A stretch of DNA of 64,000 nt, taken from NCBI RefSeq assembly GCF_000315625.1, contig NW_005434628.1, positions 164,606-228,605 on the forward strand. Direction: 5' to 3'. The notes beneath the pieces were generated by a model, which was given only the letters and a program-made list of their open reading frames with translations, was not told the DNA's origin and made no database searches. Source of the stretch: Guillardia theta CCMP2712 (taxonomy: Eukaryota > Cryptophyceae > Pyrenomonadales > Geminigeraceae). Positions 32,881 through 44,117 of this stretch are shown in pieces; the stretch's first letter is position 1; every line of letters begins with the position of its first letter. The position numbers were made by a program, and so were the translations under genes.

Positions 32881-33645
32881 GACCGTGTACCGTCTCTTGG
32901 GAAGGGGGAGGAGAAGTAGGAAGGAGAGCTGAAGAGGGAAACTTCTCGTGTGTTGTGACTATGGATGTATGCCGGGATGGCCCAATTCCATCAGGCTGGC
33001 ATGAGGATGTTTCTTCTGGCAAGAGAAGTTAGCAATCAAATATGCTGCGTATGAAAGTTATTCTCTCAGAGTTTCCCCTTCTATTCTCTCCCTCCATCGC
33101 AGCCCTTGGAAGTTCTCAGGCTACGTACTCTATCTCTCCTCCTCTCCCTCCTCTCCCCCCCCTCCCTCCTCTCTCCCTCTCTTGTCCATTCCTTTCTCCA
33201 GCTTCTTTCCCTTCCCCATGTACCGTCGCATGCTACTTCTCCTCAGTCCACTACTGTCGGGCCATGCGGCCGTTGGGAAATTGCATGCGAATTTAATCGG
33301 TTGAATCCAGTCTGGTGAGTCAAATCGGTTCAGTTCAGCTGTGCATCAGGTTTTTATGTGACAGATGGCGGGAAAAATGTTGAAGGCGACAGACGGAAGG
33401 AGGGGAAGGAGACGGGGGGAGGGAAGGAATGGAGGAAGAGGAGGGGAGAGAAGAGGAAGGAGAGGAAGGAGAGGGAGGAGAGCAGGGAGAGCAGGGAGAG
33501 CAGGGAGAGCAGGGAGCGGAATCGAAGGAGGAGGAAGAAGGGAAGGAGTGAACGTTGTCGGGCAGTAAGAGCAGATGAGAGCATGCTCTGCAGCTTGTAT
33601 TGTTGAGCATGTCAAGGACGTTGATGAGGGGAGTAGGTTCGAAGG
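32881..33645. other. Spacer with purine tract
   Basis: Between divergent genes. It contains a C/T-rich stretch (33060-33230) and a GGA/GGAGA purine tract with four AGCAGGGAG copies (about 33380-33545). No gene is supported. ORFs here are simple-sequence products. Confidence 0.5.
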
Positions 33646-35633
33646 ATGGCAGCGTCGTCGTCATGTAGCTGGACTGCCCTATCAACAGACATCTACGTCA
33701 AGATCTTCTCGCAACTGAGCCCTCACGACACCCCCCGGTGTGCCTTGGTGTGCTCGTACTGGAAGAACGCGGCGAATGAGGATAGCCTGTGGAGGGGCTT
33801 CTGCGGCAGCCACTCTCCTCCGTTCGTCTGGCGGGGGGAACCAGAGAGGACTGCTCTGACAACGTGGAAGAACCTCTTCAAGGCGAGGGACACTTGCTTC
33901 AGCGACAGAGTAGGGAAGAAGAGGTGAGGGCAGGGGAGCATCCCTTTCCGCCCTGAGACGTGCTGCAGGGCGATCTCATTGCCGCTGAGAATGCAGGGAG
34001 GATACGTCAGGTTGCTATGCTCGATGTCAGCAGCAGCTCAGATGCTTGCCGCAGGTGCATGGTGGTGGAAGAACCCTTCCTGGTGTGTGGGAGCGAGAAT
34101 GGAATGGTGACGTTGTTCTCATACGAGAAGCTCCGGTGAGGGTGCAAGAAGAGAACTGAGATGGTGTTTGATAACTTGGTCTTCTACAGAGCAAGTTTCG
34201 ATGGTATGAAGGAGTGCAAGCCTCTGTGTGTGATCAAGGAGCAATCGCAATGGGTGTACTCTGTTTGTGCTCAGATCAAGGAGGGGAATTCATCTCACCC
34301 ATCCATCCTGATTGCCAGTGGGAGCAGAGATATGACAGGTTGTGCATGCCATGACAAACGTTGGCCTTGGCTTCCGCCTCACGGCGACAACAGCTCAGTT
34401 GTACGAGGTGTCAACCAAGGACGGTGTCAAGTACAAGCACGAGATTCTGAATGTCTTTCATGGTCACAAGGACTGGATTGCACATGTGTCTTGGACTCAT
34501 GACAGGTAGTTCTACTCACTTGAAGAGGTTGGAGAGTGAGGTTATGTTCCAGGAATGCACTGATCAGCGCTGGAAACGATGGGATGGTGAGACGAAGCAG
34601 CAAGAAAGGAACAAAGGATGCTCACGAACTTTCTAGCTGTTTGTTTGGGACTTCACCAAGAAGAAGGAGAGAGGGATGGTGCAAGTCGAGACTGGCATCT
34701 GGTGGCTTGAACTTAACAAGTTTGTGTTGTTCTTGATCATGTAGGGTCGGCCGTTCTCACAGTGACTGCAGGCAGAAGGAAGATGAGATTGTCCTGAGCA
34801 AAGCCAACGACACCGTTGAAGTTGTTTTATCCTCGTCTGCTCCAGATGAATTCCGTTGACAGCGCTGCAGATTGTGAATTATGTGAAGTTTGAAAGAGTC
34901 CGTAGGATCCAGTTCGGAGATGAGTTGGACTTTAGAACCTACGGGTACCTCGATGTGTTTGCTAGACCGCTTTCCTCTGATGTTCTTTGTTCTGGATGTC
35001 AACGCAGCTGCTTTGTTTCGTTTGTCCTGCCTTCGATGGTGCTAGCGGGGATAAACAATTCCGTTGTTGCCATGAATGCGGTAAGAAGACATGTGGCAAT
35101 GTAAAGAAGAAAGTCTTTGCAGGCGAGGAGTATGTGTAGATAACTAGAGATTCCGCCGTTGGATTTCTGATTGCGCTCATGGTTGACTTGGAATCGGAGG
35201 AAAGGAGTGAGGAGGGCAGGGTTCGAAGGAGTGAGGAGGGATAGAGTCGAAGGGGCTCCATCTCAGTTGTAACCTTTGAGTTGTTCATGTGCTGTTTGCT
35301 TCACGTCTCAACTGATCACGCTAATTTGGGAGGGGGCTCTTTTAAGATATAACAGATTGGTTGAACGTCTCTTTGCAGGCTGGGGAGGAGTTGTATAAAG
35401 TGTCGGGGATGGAGACATGGCTGTTGAGAATCTCAGAAGACGGACAGGTCAGTCCACACGATTCGTTCCATCTCCTCCCTTCCAATCTCTTTTCCCCTTT
35501 CCCTCCACCTTCTTGTTTCTCACCTTGGTCTATGGGACAGACGGGGGTATGCCTGAGCAACAGAAAATCTAAGATGACAGTGTTCAACATCAAAGAGTAC
35601 ATCCCTCAACCTCCTTTCCTTGCTCGCCTCTGA
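33646..35633 (+). CDS. F-box/WD40-type protein
   Basis: Exon 1 (33646-33925) holds an F-box: STDIYVKIFSQLSPHDTPRC, VCSYWKNAANEDSLWRGF. WD-like blades follow over several exons: DLIAAENAGRIRQVAMLDV, CMVVEEPFLVCGSENGMVTL, SQWVYSVCAQIKEGNSSHPS, ILIASGSRDMTAQLYEVS (across the intron at 34338-34390), GHKDWIAHVSWTHDR spliced to NALISAGNDGM then VWDFTKKKE. The last two exons are AGEELYKVSGMETWLLRISE and TGVCLSNRKSKMTVFNIKEY, ending at 35631-35633. F-box/WD proteins act as substrate adaptors of SCF ubiquitin ligases. The substrate cannot be told. Exons between about 34.73 and 35.36 kb are only partly resolved. Confidence 0.75.
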
Positions 35634-35657
35634 ACTTCACGCTCAGCGGCAGCTTGG

Positions 35658-35939
35658 TCACCCCGCCGATGTCGATGCCGATATCGGAGAGGCGACAGAG
35701 TTACGAGCTGTCAGAGGTAGTGTGGAGATGTTCGACCTGCTGCGGCTGAGCTGTAGGACCAGGAGGAAACTGCCCCCCTCTATGTGTTTCATCAATTCTC
35801 GTGCGGCTGCTTCTGGTGGGACGAGAAGGTAAAGGAGAAGAGGACGTGGATGAAGGCGATGGTGTGCTTGAATGTGATTTGAAGATCATCGCTGGTTTTT
35901 AAAATCTGATGTCTCTAATCTCGATGATGGCGATACTGC

Positions 35940-35971
<32 letters not shown>

Positions 35972-36240
35972 ATGATGCTGATGCTGATGCTAAGATGCAC
36001 GGATTCGGCAAAGTTGCATGCAATCTCTCACCATCGTCCTGACTCGACTCATTCCTTGGCAGAGAGCGCAAGTGATCATCGGAGGGGTGGAGAAGGGAAG
36101 AGGAGACGGTGAGGGCTGATCGAGAGAGAGCAGTGCGAGCATGACGACTTGCAGGATGCATCCTCGTGATTTCCTTCTGATGATCTCGACGAGCAAATTC
36201 CTTCCTGTTTATTCGGTCTCTTCCTTGTCCTTGCAGCCAA
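35658..36240 (-). other. Possible minus-strand exons, unassigned
   Basis: Protein-like pieces on the minus strand: EAAARELMKHIEGGSFLLVL ending in a stop at 35658-35660, and FARRDHQKEITRMHP at about 36155-36200. They could be a small separate gene or extra 3' exons of the zinc-finger gene, whose best frame stops at 36378. A CTG/GAT repeat lies between them. Confidence 0.25.
35935..35992. repeat. (CTG)n(ATG)n(CTGATG)n microsatellite
   Basis: CTG triplets pass into GAT/ATG and then CTGATG units. It is non-coding as far as can be seen. Confidence 0.85.
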
Positions 36241-36377
36241 ACCGCTCGCTCTCCAGAGACATCCTCCTGCTCCTCCTGCTTCTCCTGCTCCTTTTATAGC
36301 TCTGCTCCCTCCCCGCTCATCCCCATCCTCCTCCTCCTGCTCCTCCTCCTCATCATCATCATTTTCTCCTCATGATC

Positions 36378-36925
36378 TCATTGTATGCTATCGAAAACTT
36401 TCTGCTTCACAATGTTGTTGAGATTTTCTCTCGAAGTGATGGCAACTGGAGTGACGTAGGCAGAAGCAACTCCACTCCTGCTCCCTCCGTCACTCAAGGA
36501 AGAGAAGGGGAGTAGGGAGTTGGGGTGGGGGCCGCAGGCGATAGTTGAAGTCAGAATGTGTATGCAGGAGAGGTGGAGGGAGGAGGGGCAGAACAAGGAG
36601 CAGGGAAAAATCATGGCCGAGGAAGCAGGGGCATGCAAATGATGGAGGGGAGTGGGGAGAAGGAAGGGAAAGGATTGGAGGGGGGGGGGGGGTGGTTGGA
36701 AGGGAGGAAGTGAGAGAGCAAGGAAGGGAGCGAAGGAGCGAAGGAAGGGGGATGGGGGATGTGAGGGACCTTCTTAAGAGCTGGACGGTGTTTTCTATGG
36801 CATCGTCCCTGCAAGGGAGAGTGAGGGAGCACAAGTGGCTTCCAGTCGCACCTCGAGATGACCAGCACGAATGTCTCCGTCCTCTTCCACTCCTCGCATT
36901 TCCTGCAGCCAGTGTTAGACCTTCC

Positions 36926-36975
<50 letters not shown>

Positions 36976-39900
36976 CCCCCCATGCTCCTGCTCCTCTCTT
37001 CCTCACCTTCCGGCAAAGAACGAGATCTCATGATCGGCTGCTTCTGGCAGGCCTGTGCTGGCACGATGGAAGCTGAAACAAGACGATGAGCGAGGAGTTG
37101 ATTTGGAGAGAAGTGAAGAGTAGAAGGGAAGAAGGAGGGAGGGTGAAGAGAGGGAGGGATGGAAGGAGGGATGGAAGGAGAAGGGAGGGAGGGAGGAGAG
37201 GGGGAGGGAGGAGAGAGGGAGGGAGGAGAGAGGGAGGGAGAAAGGAAGGAGGAGAGAGGAAGAGAGTTATCACTTCAGTGGGTTCGGCATCATTCCATCG
37301 TAGTGTCTGCTGCAAAACACTTGCACGGGATGCTTCTTGCGGATAGAGGAGGAGGGCTGTTGGTACCACTTGCTGATTATCTGGTAGCGCAAGGATCAGC
37401 CGCAAGCTCAAGGAAAGAGGAGAGATTGGTATAAACCAAAGAAACTACGAAGGGAGGAGAAGGAGAAGAGGCAAGCAAGAAGGTAAGAAGAGCAAAACGG
37501 GGCAGCAAGTTGACACGGGCAACGGGCAAGATCAACGAAGAAGAGGAAGGAAGACGAGGAGAGGAGGGATGAGCAGCAAGGAGAACAGCTTGGAAAGTAG
37601 CAAGGATTCTTCACCTTGAGAATCTTTCCGCTGTTATCCCCATCCACCAACAGCTGTACGGCAGGCGCTTTCTTGGTAACATTGTGTGCGTCCGCCCCAC
37701 CTGCTCCTCCTTCGCACGTCCTCTTCTTCTTTTCTTTCTTCCGCAACTCTGCCGCTGCGGCTCTCCGAGGACTTGTTGAGTTGAAGGCCTCGCTGGAGTT
37801 GGAGGAGGAGGTCTGGTTGACCTCCTCCCTTCCCTCGCTCATCTCGTGATTCCTCTTACGGAAGCTTGCGAGCCTGTTCTCCATCTCCCTCTGCCACACG
37901 CTCTTCCTCTCCCACCATGACATGTTCCCGTCCTCCTGGACCAGCATTGCTTCCTGCCCGCACATGCCTCCTGCTTCGACCCCCCTTCACCTCCTGCTGT
38001 TGCAACAGCTTCTGCTGCTGCAGTTTCGTTTCTCACCTCCCTCTGCCCCACCTCCCTGCTTGCTAGATGAAGTTGATGAGTTGCGACAACTTCATCCTCC
38101 ATCGTCTCCTCCTTCAGCATCGGCACATTACACATTCCTCCCTGGCCTGCCCCCACTATCTGTACAGAATCCACAGCCACTTCCTGCTCTGTGAGCCCTG
38201 CTGGCGCCTCGTGCTCTGTCTGCTTCCCTGCTCGCACTCCCTGCTCCTGCCCTTCAACCACTCTCCCCCCCGTAGATCCCTTGGGATTAAGTTCCCCGTC
38301 CCCACCCCCATCCCTCTTGTCGTCCATCGTCATCGCCTCCTTGCCTCCAGTTGCTCCTTCTAGCGCCTCCTTCTCCTCTCCTTCCTCCTCGCATTCCATC
38401 TCGTCCGTCTCCCTACACGTCCCTCCATCGCAACCTCCAGGAGCCTCCGCGAGCTTCTCGTCTGACTGCAGGCTGACGTCATTCAACTTGTATTGCTCTA
38501 GCAGGAAAGGAAGTCAGGACACTTGAAGCTCACAACACAGGCGACCTCACCGTCTTTCCCTTCATCATCATCATCGAACATGGAGATGACAGGTTCAAGT
38601 GCTTGAGTACAAGATTCTGAATGCTTGTCATTCTCTCCATCCCCTCTCTGCTGCTGCTCCTCCCCTTCCCTCCGCCCCTCCCCCCCCCTCTCCTCCTCCT
38701 GTCTCCTTTGCTCTTCCCCGCACCCCTGGCTCTCGGATGGAGCCAGCAACTCGTCATCGGCCCACGTGGTACCTCTCAACATGCTCTTGATAGTCTGCGA
38801 CTGATCTTGTGACAGCTTCGCGTTAGCTACAGGTGACAGCAGCAACCTACTGTCCTCCTCCGCAGCTCCAGACACATCTCCTTCCAGCTCTCCTTCCCTC
38901 TCATTGCCGAATCTCGAATCGTCCTCTCTGCTCGCCCACTTCTTGACATTTTTCAGCTGATCGGCGTAAAGGAGTTTGATCCCTGCTATCGCGAGCTTGC
39001 TGGCTTCCCTCTCGGCGCTCCGCTTGTTTTGCGCATCTTTCACTGTATGGACAACTCGCCCTGCAGTCACCTGCCAATGTATGAGCGATTGTCCCGTCGC
39101 CATCATCGCATCGCTGCCAAAGACATCAACACTACATCCATCGAAGCGATCAAAACTACATCCATCAAAGAGCTCATCACTATGTTCATCAAACAGCTCA
39201 TCACTACAATCATCCTAGCAAGCAGCAGCCAAGTTGAGCAAGCATTCATGCCCCACAGACTACTCTAGGGCAGGAACCTGCTCCGCAACAGAGCTCGAGA
39301 GCTCTAGAAAACGCTCGAGGCGCATACCTGACAGGCAAACCTCGGCTCATGATCAGGACCTTCTTTCGTCGTCGCGTATGATGGTTCATTCAAAGAGAGG
39401 TGCTTGCAAAGCTCCAACAGCGTCACTAGAGGCAAAACTTCAACATCCGCACATGACTTCAACACTCGGAACCTTTTGGGTTACCCCGGTGACTGTCGGC
39501 TGCACTTGATGCTCTGACATCCGCCGTTCTTTCAACTCTACTTGACGACGGCACACGACGCCCTCCTCCCGTCTTCGTCTCACTGTCTTCAGCTTTCTCC
39601 TCGCCCCTCCTCTCGCTCTCTGCATCCAGATCCTCCACCGTGAACTTCCTCCCGAACTTCGCTTCCTCCAACGCAATCAGCCTGCCCCTCTCAATCTGCG
39701 TCGACAGGTCCTCATTGGCTGCACAATCATGAGAATCCTTCCCATGAGAACGAGCGTCGCTCTACCTTGTCCCCTCGAACTCATCAGGTCCTTCTTCATC
39801 GGGGAGAAGAACCTGTCATACCCGCACTTGTGGCACCTGCAGCAAAGTGAAAACTTGCCCACAGCCACTCACTGCAGACTTGTCTCTCCTTCTGAAGTTC

Positions 39901-40153
39901 GAGCCCCCGCAGCTCGCGCATTTCCAGTCGCCTGCACCGGAGCCATCACCCCCTGACCGATCTCTCCCGCAATCTTACTGGATCCCATTTCCTGCGACCC
40001 TCCACGGAGCCTCACGACCGCGGCAGGCCGTTCCTGTGCGCGTTCAAGGACCTGCAATGGCGACATGGCCCTCTGCTCCAGCAAGCTGGTCGAATGAATG
40101 CAGCATAGCAGCACGAAGGCAGGGAGGAGGCGAAGGAATGTCCCCTCCTCCAT
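36378..40153 (-). CDS. RanBP2-zinc-finger and dsRBD RNA-binding protein with signal peptide
   Basis: Exon 1 (39979-40153) encodes MEEGTFLRLLPAFVLLCCIH, a hydrophobic leader. A 47-nt intron then joins to a RanBP2-type zinc finger over two exons (39880-39931, 39766-39836): SDWKCASCGGSNFRRRDKCH, then KCGYDRFF, i.e. W-x-C-x2-C-x3-N-x6-C-x2-C. Exon 4 starts at 39718 (ANEDLSTQIERGRL). A double-stranded-RNA-binding domain spans the exons around 39.38-39.46 kb and 38.50-39.07 kb: LLELCKHLSLNEPSYATTKE, GPDHEPRFACQVTAGRVVHT, NKRSAEREASKLAIAGIKLL. An acidic low-complexity middle follows, then KILKIISKWYQQPSSSIRKK, NFHRASTGLPEAADHEISFF, KCEEWKRTETFVLVISR, DDAIENTVQLLRR and a final exon ending KQKVFDSIQ. 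Splice phases agree through this C-terminal set. The leader suggests the secretory route, hence possibly plastid or periplastid import, but no Phe follows it. An upstream Met (MLHRRSEMEEG) would weaken the leader. Confidence 0.75.
36932..36974. repeat. (CGTCCT)n hexanucleotide repeat
   Basis: Seven CTCGTC/CGTCCT units in an intron of the zinc-finger/dsRBD gene. Confidence 0.9.
37130..37258. repeat. (GGGA)n/(GGAG)n purine tract
   Basis: Purine-only DNA made of GGGAGGGAGGAGA-type units in an intron of the zinc-finger/dsRBD gene. Confidence 0.85.
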
Positions 40154-40723
40154 TTCCGATCGCCTGTGTAGCATGCTCACACTCACAAGCAGACAAGGTT
40201 GTCTCACTTCATTCAAGATACGCGCGCGCGCGCTCACTCTCTCTGCTTGCTCTCTGCCTCAACTTCGTCCATGGACTCTCATGAGCTCTCCGTGAAAAAC
40301 TCTACTACTTTTCATGAACTGTTCCCTTTGTCCCAATCCCCCTCCTCCTGCATTATGCAATGTTCAGGCTCTCCTTCGTCCTCTTCCTCTTGCTCGTTAT
40401 CATCATCGCCTTCCTTCTCCTTCTCCTCCTTCTCCTCCTCCTCCTCCTTCGATCATATTTTCGTCATCGACGACGACCAGCGGAGCAGAAGTCCTTCTTG
40501 CCCTGGAGATGCAGATTGACGAAAACATCCGAGCATGCCTGCGGGTCCCATGCGTCCCGACAGCGAATACCCGGTTCTTACCTCGGGGTAGAGTCAACCA
40601 ATTGAAAATTATCTCCAAATTGTGTTGTTAAAATAGAAAATTTGATATGATTATTTGAAAATATTGTCCAAGAAGTGAAATAAAAAATCACATTCGGAGG
40701 GTGGGTCAGGGCAGCAAGCAGGC
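40154..40723. other. Divergent promoter spacer
   Basis: The only DNA between the zinc-finger/dsRBD gene (-) and the SR gene (+). It carries a CG-alternating run (40221-40232), a TCC-rich tract (40375-40450) and an AT-rich stretch (40600-40690) next to the SR start. I see no gene in it. Confidence 0.5.
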
Positions 40724-42275
40724 ATGGCGGAGTGCTGGAAAGATCTGTAAGTGAGAGGAGGAGGAGAGGGAGGGACGAGGCGGCAGCGATAGGAGATGCA
40801 AGATTAGAGGAAATGGCGAGAGGCTAGGAAGTGGTTCAAGAGTGTTGGAGCGCATGGAAGGAAGCAGTGGAAGGGAGCGACACGGCAACAATGAGGAGGA
40901 CAGTAAGCGAGGAGGAGAGACAGGAGGGAAGTGAAGAGAAGAAACGAAAGTCTTGCCCGGTGATAAACAAATCATGGAGGTGGATAATAGTTGATGCGGG
41001 AAGAGAGAGGAGGTAGAATTGTTCCGAATGTTTCGGTTACTTCCAACAGCATGCGCTGTCAATTCTGATGCAAGAATCGTTTGCAGGATCGAACGAGACG
41101 AGGGGAAGGCAGTTGCAGTCAAGGAAGCATGCAGGCTTGTCATGATGGCAGTGACCCAGGCCGTGTTCGACGACTGCTCGCATGAGATCCTGTCAGAGCA
41201 TCAAGGTAGCGTCAATTTCTTCACTCAGTTTCTCTTCCCGCACGCTGTTTCTCTTCCCGCACGCTGGCTGACTGCGACCTGGCGGGCAGCACCTGCAGCA
41301 GACAGGAGCAAGAGAGAAACTGCCGCTCGTCATGAGTCGAACCATGCAGAGCCAAGGCGGTGAGACGCTAGCTTGCCTCGGTCACGTAAGAACTGACGTC
41401 TGATCGTCTCGTGCGACCTTTGATCAGGCATGCCCGTAGCCCAACAAAGGATGATAATCATCGAGAGGACAAAGTTGAAGCTGCTCCACTGCGCTCTACT
41501 GCCTCCGAGGACAGGTTGCTGCGCTTCACCTGCATGCTGCCTCTCTGACTTGAAAGCACCCAGACAAGATCACCATAGGGAGGTACCTGACTCGTCCGCT
41601 TCCAAAGGGACCAACAGAAACAGGTGACGAAAGTGTGCGAGGATGTGAGGGTGGGGAGAGAGACGCAAGTTGCGCAGCAGAGAGGACGAGGTTGAGGGGG
41701 CTGCCGTTGGAACCCTCCTCTGCCGTGTGTTGTGTGCTCCTACCATCGCTGAACTCAATCCTCGGTAGACCCGGCGACGAGGGGGAGAGTCAGAAGTCGA
41801 GTGAGAGGAGCAAGGATCGTCAGCACCCAGAAGGAAGCAGGTGCGCTAGATCCGCTTCCTCTCAACGGGCTGCCCTCATTGCTCCCCAGGGATTTTCGTA
41901 CCCTTGATGATGGTGTGCCGTCGTCGCGTCGGGGAGCACAAGAGAAAGAGGCTTCACCGAGTCGAGGCAGGAAGCCGCAGAGGTCGAGGAGCAGAAGCAG
42001 GGGTCACTATAGGTCATCCCGAGGGAGGAGCAACGAGAGAAGCAAAGGCTACCGGCGATCCTCGAGAGAGAGGAGCAGGAGCAGGGGATATCGGCGATCC
42101 TCGAGGGAGAGAAGCAGGAGCAGGGGATATCGGCGATCCTCGAGGGAGAGGAGCAGGAGCAGGGGATATCGGCGATCCTCGAGGGAGAGAAGCAGGAGCA
42201 GGGGAAGGGATCGCAGGCAGTTCTGGAGAGATAGGTCGAGGAGCAGGAGCAGGGGATACCGTAGGGCGCCACGAG

Positions 42276-42316
<41 letters not shown>

Positions 42317-42370
42317 GGATATCGACGATCCTCGAGGGAGAGGAGCAGGAGCAGAGGAAGGGGCCAATGA
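40724..42370 (+). CDS. SR-type (Arg/Ser-rich) protein, probable splicing factor
   Basis: Seven exons (40724-40746, 41087-41205, 41299-41359, 41428-41514, 41564-41623, 41769-41840, 41890-42370) sum to 903 nt, 300 aa, all phase-compatible. The N-terminus is a short helical domain: MAECWKDLIERDEGKAVAVK, AVTQAVFDDCSHEILSEHQ. The middle is charged and disordered. The C-terminus is an RS domain built of GYRRSSRERSRSR units plus SRSRSRSR runs. RS domains serve in spliceosome assembly and nuclear RNA processing, and the RS region here has no RRM. The first intron is 340 nt, long for this window. Confidence 0.8.
42050..42210. repeat. 39-bp tandem repeat coding 13-aa RS units
   Basis: Four copies of a 39-bp unit containing GATATCGGCGATCCTCGAGG. 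Each encodes GYRRSSRERSRSR of the SR protein. Another copy lies at about 42315-42355. Confidence 0.9.
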
Positions 42371-42774
42371 TGGTGGACAGAACTGTGATCTGGGTGAATA
42401 TCAGGAGGCCATGAATCCCGAGGCTGGACCTCCCGTACTACAGATGTCCCAGTAATTCAGTGAACTTCGGAATGACTTTTACTTTCCGCTGAGCGATCTA
42501 GCCATAACGTGGTCACTGTAAAGTTCCGAGCAGTGAAGTGAGTCAACACAGGACTGGAGGATGTCTCGCCCAATCTCACACAGTTGTACTGAGAATGAAG
42601 GCGTGCCAGTATGGCTCATTGAATCGCCGATGACCAGTCCGGGCCCGGCGCTCCCGCCGCGGCTAAATCAGGGGATCAACTTAGCAGTGAGCTACTCGCG
42701 AAAAGTTGAAGGGACCTTCAACAACAACTTCATAAGATATCAACTTTCTCGTCATTTGCCCGGCTGACGCAGCA

Positions 42775-43195
42775 ATGAATGCAAACAAAGAGCATCCCAC
42801 TCCCAGCTGCCTGAACCCCGACGGCTCCCAGTCCAGCAGACGCACTGCAGACGCGCTTGCTCAAGTTTCTCCTCACACTGAGTCTCTCAGCAGCACTACT
42901 GTACCATCTAGGACGAATTCACCCGCATCAGCCTCGCTCTTCCTTGACAGCATCTCCAGGCCGCAACCAGCTTGAAGCCCTCTTGCCAACCTCTCGTTGC
43001 TTCATGCGGGCCACATCGCAAGCTGCCAGCCCGTTGATTCGTCAAGTGCAGCCGGCAGGGAGCAGATGTGATGCCATGAAGGGAGGTGTGGCAAGCCATG
43101 CAGAACGACGACTTCGAAACTGCCAGGTTGGCTTCGAGATTGCTCAAAGAGAAAGGGTCAAGCCGAGGCTACGACTCGAGCTCAAGAGCGCATGA
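42775..43195 (+). CDS. Candidate paralogue of the 43.6-44.1 kb gene
   Basis: The frame starting MNANKEHPTPSCLNPDGSQS is followed, after a probable intron, by a frame ending ERRLRNCQVGFEIAQRERVK and a stop at 43193-43195. The last part clearly resembles the C-terminus of the neighbouring minus-strand protein (RRMRNRQVGVQIAREESRPL). That likeness is the main support. The exact splice is not resolved. A small GC-rich patch (42640-42665) lies upstream. Function unknown. Confidence 0.45.
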
Positions 43196-43257
43196 GCGCG
43201 TCAGATCAGCTCTGCAAGTGACAACTCTTCCTTCGCTCCATCTTTGCAATTCATTAT

Positions 43258-43443
43258 GTGTGTAATGATAGGTTTTTCCTCTCTCTTGGTTCTATTACAG
43301 GGTCTGTTTCGTGTCAACGTGCAAGAACATACGATGATGTTGACTATGAGGTGATTTTGCACCGAGATGATCACCGCAATGCCAAGAAGGAGTTTGGGGA
43401 AGGATATGATTTTTTATTATATCACACAGATTCTACAATGTAG
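43258..43443 (+). other. Short open frame, uncertain exon
   Basis: A 61-codon frame near a TATTACAG-type acceptor (43302), reading ARTYDDVDYEVILHRDDHRN. It may be a 3' exon of the 42.8 kb candidate or chance. No family is recognised. Confidence 0.2.
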
Positions 43444-43556
43444 AAACGCTCAAGTTAGTTTCAAGACGATTTCTCACAAAAAGGTTATTCGTACTCATCG
43501 GTTAATCAAGTTTTCAGTCGCACTTTAAGGCGATTCGTTGCCGTACCCCACCCATC

Positions 43557-44117
43557 TCACAAGTGAACCGTAATGAACCTTGCCAGGGGTCGGCTCTCCT
43601 CCCTTGCTATCTGCACTCCTACTTGACGGTTCCGCATTCTTCGGGCGATGATGCTCTTCTCATACTCTGACATCTCCTCGTCATGTCCAAATCCCGTCAG
43701 AGCGTGCAGTATGTTGTCTGAGCACGAGCGGGTCATTCCTCTATTTGGCATATTCACATCCACTCGCGTTTGCTGGAGGTCTGTAGCAGAGCTGCTCCTC
43801 ATCATTGAGGAAAGATCAGATCCAGGATCGGACATGCATGCGCTTCCTGGCCTCGACCTCAAGAATCTCTTCGGAGGGGGATGATAAGTCGCGCGTCGAG
43901 GCGACGAAACCTTCTCATCCTTGTGAACTTGGGGGAGATTGAAAACAACATTGACGGCGCAGTCGTTGTCGATCACTTGGATATCCCTGGCCTGCATCAT
44001 GAATTTGTCTCCCTTGCCCTGCATCTTCAGTCTTCGTCCTTCTGTCGTGTTTCTTCTCTCGTGGGAGCGATTGTTGTTGCTCGCCTGCTGTCCTTTTATA
44101 ACGAAACACAATTGCAT
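43557..44117 (-). CDS. Unknown protein, 186 aa, single exon
   Basis: An open frame from ATG at 44117 to a stop at 43557. The first 30 residues are basic. A second Met (MQGKGDKFMMQARDIQVIDN) may be the true start. The middle has PPPKRFLRSRPGSACMSDPG and SSATDL-type Ser-rich stretches. The C-terminus, SEYEKSIIARRMRNRQVGVQ, is shared with the plus-strand candidate at 42775-43195. It has no membrane segment or known motif. Its non-repetitive composition and its paralogue support it as a gene. Confidence 0.6.
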   Translation of the reverse strand: MQLCFVIKGQQASNNNRSHERRNTTEGRRLKMQGKGDKFMMQARDIQVIDNDCAVNVVFNLPQVHKDEKVSSPRRATYHPPPKRFLRSRPGSACMSDPGSDLSSMMRSSSATDLQQTRVDVNMPNRGMTRSCSDNILHALTGFGHDEEMSEYEKSIIARRMRNRQVGVQIAREESRPLARFITVHL

